From positions 1 through 5,139 of the forward strand of contig CATPBD010000243.1 in the NCBI GenBank assembly GCA_955652265.1: a stretch of 5,139 nucleotides of DNA, given 5' to 3'. Below are positions 1-5,139 of the stretch, one piece after another. The notes below the pieces were generated by a model that saw only the letters and a program-made list of their open reading frames with translations, was not told where the DNA came from and did not search any database. How positions within the stretch are numbered: the stretch's first letter is position 1; each line of letters begins with the position of its first letter. Position numbers and translations under genes: made by a program. This DNA is from an uncultured Gemmatimonadaceae bacterium (GTDB lineage Bacteria; Gemmatimonadota; Gemmatimonadetes; Gemmatimonadales; Gemmatimonadaceae).

Positions 1-1
1 A

Positions 2-1093
2 ACGACGCCTGCTTCCGAACCGCTCTCCTTTCCGGTGAGCTGGCTGTTCGAGCACGCGTCAGCGCCAATCCGGTATCGCTCGATGACCGAAGTCGCTCGC
101 CTCAGCGAGCCCGGCTCCCGCGGCGTGGACTGGCTTCCGTACTCGCACCGGCCGGCAATCAAGCTCGCTGTTACTCAAAGTCGCGATGGGACCTGGAATA
201 ATTCCATCCTCGCTCTTCCCGGCCGACACAGCGCGGATTTCGCCGGCATCGGAACCATTCCGGCAGTTCGGCGGCTGATCGAGTACGGCTGGACTCCGGA
301 CTCGCCTCCACTCGTGCTGGCGCGCCGACTGCTATTTCGATTGCTCGCTGAAGACAACGATCCCGCCTTCACGTTCGAGCTCGGAACCAGAACGCGTGAC
401 GACGATTTGGTCCGTCGAACCCGCGGAATATTTCGCGAGGCAGCAGCCGCTACCCTCGCTCAGTGCGGATATGAGAACGACCCGAGGTTGCGCGGTGCGG
501 CGCGGCGGATCCTCGAGCGAACCGTCGCGTACCTGAACTCGCCGCTCGGGGAGAAGCCGTGGATGCGCGTTGGCAATACGCACGTTCTCGCCCCTGAATC
601 GGCGCCGCCTTCCATCTACACGCTGACGATGCTCGCGTACATGCCGATCTTCCGGCACGAGCACTTCACAGCTGTGGAGCGGATCTACGACTGGATTACC
701 CAGCCGCTCCCGCGTCAGGAAGTCCTCCAGCTGTATGGCAAGAAAATGGTGCCGCAGCCGCACCTCATCATGGGTGACGTTTTGCCGCACCGTAACGCGG
801 TAGAGGCCGACGTGCCGTTCGCGCTCACGTGGCTCGAGACTATGGCGCGGCTCAACTTCCTGCGCCGCAACGAAGGCTGGATGAAGTTGTACGAGCGCTT
901 CGTGGACGACCGCGATCGCGCGGGAGTCTGGCATCCACACAAAGGAATGGAGCGGCCAACCACCACGCACCCGTGGGCATGGTCGGCATTTCCGCTCGAT
1001 GACGGGGTTGGCGTCGAATCGAAGTGGACCGATGTGACGTTTCGCATCGGTCTCATCGGAAAGCTTCTCGGCAGGGAAATTGAATTGATCTGA
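2..1093 (+). CDS. Hypothetical protein, possible alpha/alpha-toroid fold, 5'-truncated by window edge
   Basis: The reading frame is open to the left edge, so the first 363 visible codons are the C-terminal part of a longer protein. The GTG at 35 is only the first in-window start candidate, and no Shine-Dalgarno sequence precedes it. I do not recognise a named family. Numbered from that GTG, the N-terminal stretch with EHASAPIRYRSMTEV (6-20) resembles the opening helix of prenyltransferase/squalene-cyclase-like toroid proteins. DGTW (51-54), AGVW (296-299) and a final SKWTDVTFRIGLIGKL segment (329-344) look like the W-rich turns and closing helix of such proteins. Most of the chain looks helical, and there is no signal peptide in the visible part or membrane segment. 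There is no DXDD-type cyclase acid motif, so enzymatic activity is not supported. The gene ends 4 nt before the alpha/beta hydrolase start, which suggests co-transcription and a linked role. That the frame is a real gene is well supported; the fold is a guess. Confidence 0.8.
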   Translation, partial: TTPASEPLSFPVSWLFEHASAPIRYRSMTEVARLSEPGSRGVDWLPYSHRPAIKLAVTQSRDGTWNNSILALPGRHSADFAGIGTIPAVRRLIEYGWTPDSPPLVLARRLLFRLLAEDNDPAFTFELGTRTRDDDLVRRTRGIFREAAAATLAQCGYENDPRLRGAARRILERTVAYLNSPLGEKPWMRVGNTHVLAPESAPPSIYTLTMLAYMPIFRHEHFTAVERIYDWITQPLPRQEVLQLYGKKMVPQPHLIMGDVLPHRNAVEADVPFALTWLETMARLNFLRRNEGWMKLYERFVDDRDRAGVWHPHKGMERPTTTHPWAWSAFPLDDGVGVESKWTDVTFRIGLIGKLLGREIELI

Positions 1094-1097
1094 TCCG

Positions 1098-2012
1098 ATG
1101 ATCAAATCACGTCGCCGGGACAATCTCAGTCCCGGCGAAATGTTTCCCGCCGGCGATCCGGCTTATCGCGTGAGCTTTCCGCGATTGCGGTCCGGTCTGA
1201 AGGTGAGAGTGGTCGAGCGTGGCGATTCGGAGTCGCCGCCTGTCGTGCTCATTCATGGATGGGGCTGCTCCGTCTATGTGTTCCGACTCAACATGCCCGC
1301 TCTTGCCGATGCCGGTTTCCGGGCGATCGCGATCGACCTCAAAGGACACGGGTTGTCGGACAAGCCGACCGCAGCCGACGAGTATACGATCGACTCGCTC
1401 GTTGAGCACCTTCGGGATATCCTGGACGTTCTCGAGCTCGAGCGCCCCGCGCTCGCCGGCCATTCACTAGGCGGCTCGTTGATCTATCATTTCGCGTCGC
1501 GCTATCCAGAGCGTGCGCGGTGTCTGGGCCTGCTCTCGCCGGTCGGCTTGAAGGGCGTGCCGCTGATGTGGCTGTACCGCGCTCTCACGCCAAAGCTTCT
1601 CACTCCGATTCTTCGGCAAATACAGCCCCGTCTGATTGTGAAGCTCGCCTTGAGGCGGGTTTACGGACGGCGCGCGCATTTCACGGAACGTGACGTCGAG
1701 GAATTTCTTGCGCCCTCACAGTTTCCGGAATACGCCTTGGCGATGCGGGAGCTGCTTCACAATTACGATTGGACCGCGGCGAAGAATCGGCGGCTGACAA
1801 CGGTAGATCTTCCAGCCGTTGGAGTGTGGGGAGCGCGAGACCACATGATGCCGAACGACGGGATGGGCGTCTACGTTCCGCTCCTTCCTCGACTAGTGCT
1901 GCGCGCGATCCCCGACGCGGGGCACATCATCGCCGAGGAGACCCCTCACGAGGTAAATGCCGCTTTGCTGTCGCTTCTACACAGCGCTGCGAGCGCTGTA
2001 ACGGCCGAATAA
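1098..2012 (+). CDS. Alpha/beta-fold hydrolase
   Basis: This 304-residue protein has the full set of alpha/beta-hydrolase landmarks in order. The oxyanion motif HGWG is at 53-56, the nucleophile elbow GHSLGG at 121-126 (Ser123), the acid in GARD (Asp248), and the base in AGHI (His276). The helical stretch at about 150-225 between core strands is the expected cap domain, which sets substrate choice. Family members are cytoplasmic esterases, C-C hydrolases, lactonases or dehalogenase-like enzymes, and the substrate cannot be read from this sequence. There is no signal peptide. The ATG at 1098 follows the upstream stop by 4 nt with no clear Shine-Dalgarno sequence, so translational coupling is plausible. 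A second in-frame ATG at 1140 would remove only the 14-residue basic leader and cannot be excluded. The final codons lie inside an 8-bp inverted repeat. Family assignment is secure; substrate is unknown. Confidence 0.93.
   Translation: MIKSRRRDNLSPGEMFPAGDPAYRVSFPRLRSGLKVRVVERGDSESPPVVLIHGWGCSVYVFRLNMPALADAGFRAIAIDLKGHGLSDKPTAADEYTIDSLVEHLRDILDVLELERPALAGHSLGGSLIYHFASRYPERARCLGLLSPVGLKGVPLMWLYRALTPKLLTPILRQIQPRLIVKLALRRVYGRRAHFTERDVEEFLAPSQFPEYALAMRELLHNYDWTAAKNRRLTTVDLPAVGVWGARDHMMPNDGMGVYVPLLPRLVLRAIPDAGHIIAEETPHEVNAALLSLLHSAASAVTAE
1981..1999 (+). repeat. Perfect 8-bp inverted repeat with 3-nt loop at the end of the hydrolase gene
   Basis: acagcgct at 1981-1988 and agcgctgt at 1992-1999 are exact reverse complements around a gcg loop. 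It lies in the last codons of the hydrolase (around HSAASAV). It could form a strong mRNA hairpin that protects the 3' end or assists termination. No T-run follows directly, so it is not a standard intrinsic terminator. Confidence 0.6.
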
Positions 2013-2017
2013 GGCCG
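2002..2017 (+). terminator. Small hairpin over the hydrolase stop codon, weak terminator candidate
   Basis: cggcc (2002-2006) and ggccg (2013-2017) form a 5-bp all-GC stem with the stop codon in the 6-nt loop. The nearest T-run (cttttc, 2035-2041) is about 20 nt away, so intrinsic termination here would be weak at best. It is the second of three consecutive dyads in this junction. Confidence 0.3.
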
Positions 2018-2021
2018 AACC

Positions 2022-2048
2022 CTTGGTCCGATGCTCTTTTCGACCAGG
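2022..2048 (+). promoter_or_regulatory. Imperfect dyad directly upstream of the helicase -10 box, operator or hairpin candidate
   Basis: cttggtc (2022-2028) pairs with gaccagg (2042-2048): six Watson-Crick pairs and one G-T, around a 13-nt centre. It ends 2 nt before the TATATT box. The position would suit a repressor or activator operator for the helicase gene. In a read-through transcript it would instead be a third hairpin before the helicase start. Function is inferred from position only. Confidence 0.3.
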
Positions 2049-2049
2049 A

Positions 2050-2055
2050 TATATT
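2050..2055 (+). promoter_or_regulatory. Candidate -10 box for the helicase gene
   Basis: TATATT matches the sigma-70 -10 consensus TATAAT at five of six positions and stands out as AT-rich in a GC-rich context. It ends 8 nt before the helicase ATG, so a transcript from it would start at or within a few nucleotides of the start codon. The best -35-like hexamer (TTGGTC, 2023-2028) is 21 nt away, which is too far for a standard promoter. Either an activator is needed or the box is fortuitous. Confidence 0.35.
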
Positions 2056-2063
2056 ACACGTAG

Positions 2064-3365
2064 ATGAGTGAAGAGAAAATCGACGCGGGGCTCTCCTTTG
2101 CGGAGCTCGACCTCGCGCCCGAACTGCTGCAAGCCGTGCGCGACGCCGGCTATACGCACCCTACCCCAATCCAACAGCAGGCGATTCCCCTGGCGCTCGC
2201 TGGACGAGACCTCATTGGTCTGGCGCAAACGGGAACCGGGAAAACCGCGGGCTTCACCCTTCCCATCGTTCACAACCTGATCAGCACTCCGATCACAGAC
2301 GCGGATGGCCAGCCCATACACCGCGTCCGCGTTCTGGTCCTAACACCCACGCGCGAGCTCGCCGCTCAGGTTGAGGAGAGCTTTCGGAAGTACGGCAAAT
2401 ACACGCAGCTCCGGGTCGTTCCGATTTTCGGCGGAGTCGGAATCGAGCCGCAATCCAAGGCGCTTCGCCGCGGAGTGGATGTCGTCGTGGCGACTCCCGG
2501 ACGGTTGCTGGATCATATGGAGCGGCAAAACGTCGCGTTCAACGACCTGGAAGTCCTGGTGCTGGATGAGGCGGACCGGATGCTCGACATGGGATTCGCT
2601 CCGCAGCTCAATCGGATAGTGAGCGAAATTCCCCCGTACCGGCAGACCCTGCTGTTCAGCGCGACGATGCCGCCCGAAGTCGAGGCCCTTGCCCGAACGT
2701 ATCTGCGCAAGCCGGTGGTAGTTCAGATCGGCCGTCGCTCCGAGGCAGTGAGCACTGTTACTCACGCCGTCTACCCGGTTCCGCGGGAGCGAAAAACCAT
2801 GCTCCTGGTCGAGCTGCTGAAGGAAGCGCAGATGGACTCGGTTCTCATCTTCACCCGCACCAAGCACGGCGCCGATCGCGTCGTTCGTCACCTCGAGGAC
2901 GAAGGAATCGCCGCAACGGCAATGCACGCCGACAAGTCGCAGGGTGAGCGCACTCGCGCGCTGGAAGATTTCAAGTCCGGGAAAATTCGCGTGCTCGTCG
3001 CCACCGATATCGCGCAGCGCGGCCTCGACGTTTCCGGTATCAGCCACGTAATCAACTACGACGTCCCGCAGCAGCCCGAAGACTACGTGCACCGCATCGG
3101 TCGCACCGGACGCGCCGCCGCCACCGGTGATGCATACACTTTCATGTCGACCGACGAGATCGCGATGGTGCGCACGATTGAGCGCATGATCGGACAGCAG
3201 ATACCGCGGATTTCTGTTCCAGGCTACGATTTTGGCACGACGGCCGAGGGCGGCTCGAACGGAAAGGACCTCGAGCCAGCAACCTCCGATCTCAGTGCCT
3301 CAATCGACCCAGTCGCGACACAACGACGGTATCGGCGGCCGAGTTCCGTCGCACGACGACGCTGA
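2064..3365 (+). CDS. rhlE: DEAD-box ATP-dependent RNA helicase, RhlE type
   Basis: This 433-residue cytoplasmic helicase unwinds short RNA duplexes using ATP; relatives act in ribosome assembly, mRNA decay and cold adaptation. All motifs are intact. The Q motif (upstream F12, GYTHPTPIQ at 29-37) comes first, then motif I AQTGTGKT (54-61), Ia PTRELA (95-100), GG (123-124), Ib TPGR (144-147), II DEAD (168-171) and III SAT (199-201). The second RecA-like domain has IV LIFTRT (261-266), V ATDIAQRGLD (313-322) and VI HRIGRTGR (343-350). After the core comes a roughly 45-residue tail ending in an Arg-rich patch (RRYRRPSSVARRR), a likely RNA-binding extension as in the RhlE subfamily. The ATG at 2064 fits the family N-terminus, yet only an AGGA 14 nt upstream resembles a ribosome-binding site, so the mRNA may be leaderless. 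The last 74 nt overlap the convergent pseudopilin gene. The family is certain; the RhlE subgroup is likely. Confidence 0.96.
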   Translation: MSEEKIDAGLSFAELDLAPELLQAVRDAGYTHPTPIQQQAIPLALAGRDLIGLAQTGTGKTAGFTLPIVHNLISTPITDADGQPIHRVRVLVLTPTRELAAQVEESFRKYGKYTQLRVVPIFGGVGIEPQSKALRRGVDVVVATPGRLLDHMERQNVAFNDLEVLVLDEADRMLDMGFAPQLNRIVSEIPPYRQTLLFSATMPPEVEALARTYLRKPVVVQIGRRSEAVSTVTHAVYPVPRERKTMLLVELLKEAQMDSVLIFTRTKHGADRVVRHLEDEGIAATAMHADKSQGERTRALEDFKSGKIRVLVATDIAQRGLDVSGISHVINYDVPQQPEDYVHRIGRTGRAAATGDAYTFMSTDEIAMVRTIERMIGQQIPRISVPGYDFGTTAEGGSNGKDLEPATSDLSASIDPVATQRRYRRPSSVARRR

Positions 3366-3711
3366 GATTCGCCGCACCGTATCCCATGCCGGTCGCCGAG
3401 TAAACTATCCGTGCGCGGGTGGCCGAGAGCCGACCATCGTGATCCGCGCCGATTTCCGCGTTGCGCAGCGTAGTTCCGTCCGCCCTCACGTAAATTGCGC
3501 GGCCAGCGGTGTCGATCTCTACGGTCGCCTGCGCGCCGCGCGCTATCGCTATGTGTCGGGCGGTGCTGAAGAGCGATTCAATCTCGATCACCGCGCCGCG
3601 CACGTGAATTCCATCCAGAAACCTTCCCGCCCGCGGGACCGCGATGGCCGAGAGTATGCTCAGAATGCAGAGCGTGACGGTGAGGTCGATCAAAGTGAAC
3701 GCGTGTCGCAT
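3292..3711 (-). CDS. GspH/FimT-like pseudopilin with prepilin-type N-terminus
   Basis: This 139-residue protein opens with a class III (prepilin) signal: a short basic leader MRHA, then FTLIDLTVTLCILSILSAIA, the hydrophobic helix of type IV pilins and type II secretion pseudopilins. Next comes a globular domain of about 110 residues with GspH/FimT-like features: a helix with STARHIAIARGAQATVEID (about 49-67) and a closing VVVSRLGRLR strand. Such proteins are minor subunits at the tip of the inner-membrane pseudopilus or pilus, after PilD/GspO processing. The start at 3711 is favoured by GGAAGGA 3 nt upstream; a start at 3735 would add 8 residues. The frame stays open upstream to 4146, but that stretch is antisense to the M1 peptidase and not protein-like. 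The processing site is odd: Ala rather than Gly at -1 and Asp rather than Glu at +5. No other secretion genes are in view. It converges on rhlE and overlaps its end. Confidence 0.82.
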   Translation of the reverse strand: MRHAFTLIDLTVTLCILSILSAIAVPRAGRFLDGIHVRGAVIEIESLFSTARHIAIARGAQATVEIDTAGRAIYVRADGTTLRNAEIGADHDGRLSATRARIVYSATGMGYGAANLSVVVRRNSAADTVVVSRLGRLRH

Positions 3712-3812
3712 CGATCCTTCCGCCAAGTTGCGCATTTGAATAGCATATGACTGATACGCGGCACGCCGACGTCCCGAATCATCTGGGTATATCCATTCCG
3801 TTCCACCGAAAA
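3712..3812. promoter_or_regulatory. Divergent intergenic region between pseudopilin and M1 peptidase genes
   Basis: These 101 nt separate two divergent starts, so both promoters should lie here. On the plus strand TATATC (3788-3793) is the best -10-like hexamer, about 20 nt before the peptidase ATG, but I find no convincing -35 at the right distance. AT-rich sequence around 3734-3750 may hold the minus-strand promoter, again without a clear hexamer pair. The region is richer in A+T than the flanking genes. Confidence 0.4.
3715..3721 (-). promoter_or_regulatory. Ribosome-binding site of the pseudopilin gene
   Basis: On the minus strand GGAAGGA lies 3 nt before the ATG at 3711, with its GGAA core 6 nt away. 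It is the clearest Shine-Dalgarno-like sequence in the window. It favours this start over the ATG at 3735, which would place the motif inside the coding sequence. Confidence 0.6.
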
Positions 3813-5139
3813 ATGAAAGGCTTAGTCGCGTCGAGCGCTGCCATTTGCGCGCTTGTCGTAGCCTGCTCACCACCGCCCGCAGCGAATCCGCCCGCGCTGC
3901 CTCAGCCCACTGCAGCAGGGGTCCAGCCGTTTCAGATGGACGCGAGTCTGACGCCGGATCTCGTACCTCCTTTTCAGCAGGGTCCGCTGATCGTGTGGGG
4001 CCCAGAACCTCCGGGCGTTTCACACCCGGAGCGGGTGCGGACATACGATTTGCAGCATCAGTCGACAACCGTGCGCTTTGACTGGACGCGTCACGCTGTC
4101 GTCGGCACGACCACGTTGCAAATCGCGGGATTGCCGGGAGCGTCACCCCTCTCGAACGTCGCTATCGATGCGGGCGACATGACGATCAAGCGGGTGGCAG
4201 CGAACACCACGCCGCTCAAGTACGATTACGACGGACGCTCCCTCGTGGTGCACCTGTCGAGCCCGCTTCGCGCCGGAGCCAAAACATCGATCACCATCGA
4301 TTACGATGGTGCCAATCGAACGAAGGGGGCGTACTTCAAGCCGAGGCACATCGTCTGGACCCAGGGCGAGACGGAAGACACCCATTACTGGGTTCCGACG
4401 TACGATTTCCCGAACGACAAGACGACCTGGGAGTTCTATCTCTGGAGCGCCAAGGGCGAGCGAGCACTCTCGAACGGTCGCCTTGCCGGCTCGCGCGCAG
4501 TCGGCGACAGCATAGAGTGGCACTGGGTTCTGGACAAGCCGGCGTCCACCTACCTGATGACGGCAGTCGTCGGTAACTACGCGGTATTGCAGGATAAACC
4601 GTGGCAGAACGTGCCGATCGGGTACTGGACGTATCCGGACTCGATCGATGCTGCTTGGCGCGGGTTCGGAAAAACTCCCGCCGCAGTCGACGTATTCTCG
4701 CGCAAGACAGCGGTGCCTTATCCGTGGGCGAAATACGATCAGGTAGTCATCCCGGGATTTCAGTTCGGCGGAATGGAAAACGTCACCGCCACGTCGCAGA
4801 ACGACACTGAGATTCTACTTCCGCCGTGGGGGCCGCCTGAATTGAGCGCCGACGATCTCATGTCGCACGAGCTCGGACACCAGTGGTACGGCGATCTGCT
4901 CACGACCCGGGGATGGGGCGATGTGTGGCTCAACGAAGGGTTCGCGACGTTCATGCAGCAGATCTTCCGTGAGGAAGACAAGGGAATAGACGAAGGCGCC
5001 ATCGATCGGCTCGGGACGCACGAACAGACCATTGCTGCTGATCGCCGGGCGCGCCGCCCATTGGTGTACGACAAGTGGGTCAATGAACCATTCGAGGTCT
5101 TCTTCAGCGGTCATATCTACCCGAAGGGTGCCACTGTTC
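3813..5139 (+). CDS. M1-family zinc aminopeptidase, predicted lipoprotein, 3'-truncated by window edge
   Basis: The 442 visible codons cover the N-terminal and catalytic domains of a gluzincin aminopeptidase, which removes N-terminal residues from peptides. It begins with a lipoprotein signal: MKGLV, a hydrophobic stretch, and lipobox VVAC with Cys18. Ser at +2 suggests outer-membrane sorting. A Pro/Ala-rich linker runs to about residue 40, followed by the beta-rich N-terminal domain. The exopeptidase motif is GGMEN (319-323, usual GAMEN). The zinc site is HELGH (352-356, with catalytic Glu353) and the third ligand is Glu375 in NEGF, exactly 18 residues after His356. Tyr436 in IYPKGA matches the transition-state Tyr of the usual YEKGA motif; the window ends six residues later. 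The ATG at 3813 is chosen because it places the signal peptide at the N-terminus. An in-frame ATG at 3747 would add 22 polar residues ahead of it. Neither has a good ribosome-binding site. The family is certain; substrate range is unknown. Confidence 0.95.
   Translation, partial: MKGLVASSAAICALVVACSPPPAANPPALPQPTAAGVQPFQMDASLTPDLVPPFQQGPLIVWGPEPPGVSHPERVRTYDLQHQSTTVRFDWTRHAVVGTTTLQIAGLPGASPLSNVAIDAGDMTIKRVAANTTPLKYDYDGRSLVVHLSSPLRAGAKTSITIDYDGANRTKGAYFKPRHIVWTQGETEDTHYWVPTYDFPNDKTTWEFYLWSAKGERALSNGRLAGSRAVGDSIEWHWVLDKPASTYLMTAVVGNYAVLQDKPWQNVPIGYWTYPDSIDAAWRGFGKTPAAVDVFSRKTAVPYPWAKYDQVVIPGFQFGGMENVTATSQNDTEILLPPWGPPELSADDLMSHELGHQWYGDLLTTRGWGDVWLNEGFATFMQQIFREEDKGIDEGAIDRLGTHEQTIAADRRARRPLVYDKWVNEPFEVFFSGHIYPKGATV

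Noticed and set aside
332..1123. 263-codon open frame on the minus strand
   Set aside because: It lies antisense to the first gene and runs into the start of the hydrolase. Its translation is rich in Arg, His and Val with no motif, as expected from the complement of GC-rich coding DNA.
2340..3092. 250-codon open frame on the minus strand
   Set aside because: It is fully antisense to the conserved motifs of the RNA helicase, and its translation shows no domain.
3232..3750. 172-codon open frame on the plus strand
   Set aside because: It is out of frame with the helicase and antisense to the pseudopilin. The translation is Arg/Ser-rich and featureless, while the opposite strand carries a clear prepilin motif.
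4009..4031. 7-bp perfect inverted repeat (ctccggg / cccggag) with a 9-nt loop
   Set aside because: It is inside the M1 peptidase coding sequence, with no T-run or gene boundary. Such GC repeats are expected by chance at this composition.
3712..4146. Upstream extension of the pseudopilin frame by 145 codons
   Set aside because: It would bury the prepilin leader in the middle of the protein and is antisense to the peptidase signal peptide. A good ribosome-binding site supports the start at 3711.
4143..4523. 126-codon open frame on the minus strand
   Set aside because: It is antisense to the N-terminal domain of the M1 peptidase and has no recognisable features.
1..5139. Mobile element, CRISPR array, toxin-antitoxin pair, tRNA or rRNA
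   Set aside because: I looked for transposase or recombinase motifs, spaced repeats, paired small genes and tRNA-like cloverleaf ends on both strands and found none.

Overview
The window is bacterial, gene-dense and GC-rich (about 60% G+C in a line I counted by eye). It looks like a fragment of a Gram-negative chromosome: it encodes a predicted outer-membrane lipoprotein and a prepilin-type protein related to type II secretion and type IV pilus systems. The style of the M1 peptidase and the surrounding genes reminds me of Gemmatimonadota or a similar soil phylum. That assignment is a weak inference, because there is no rRNA or other marker here.

Layout from left to right. A protein cut by the left edge (2-1093, +) has a possible alpha/alpha-toroid (prenyltransferase/squalene-cyclase-like) character but no recognised function. 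It is followed after only 4 nt by an alpha/beta hydrolase with a complete Ser-Asp-His triad (1098-2012, +). These two are probably one transcription unit. A short region (1981-2063) then carries three consecutive inverted repeats and a TATATT box just upstream of an RhlE-type DEAD-box RNA helicase (2064-3365, +). The helicase has no good Shine-Dalgarno sequence and may be leaderless.

On the opposite strand a small GspH/FimT-like pseudopilin gene (3292-3711, -) converges on the helicase gene, and the two overlap tail to tail by 74 nt. Its prepilin motif is unusual, with Ala at -1 and Asp at +5. Divergent from it, across about 100 nt, begins an M1-family zinc metallopeptidase with a lipoprotein signal peptide (3813 to the right edge, +). 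It is truncated just after the presumed catalytic Tyr.

The genes do not form one obvious pathway. The first two may cooperate in an unknown small-molecule or lipid reaction. The helicase is housekeeping RNA metabolism, the pseudopilin belongs to the cell-envelope secretion or pilus machinery, and the peptidase degrades peptides outside the cytoplasm. I see no mobile element, CRISPR array, RNA gene or defence-system signature. The points most worth a second look are the structured junction upstream of the helicase, the non-canonical prepilin motif, and the antisense gene overlap.
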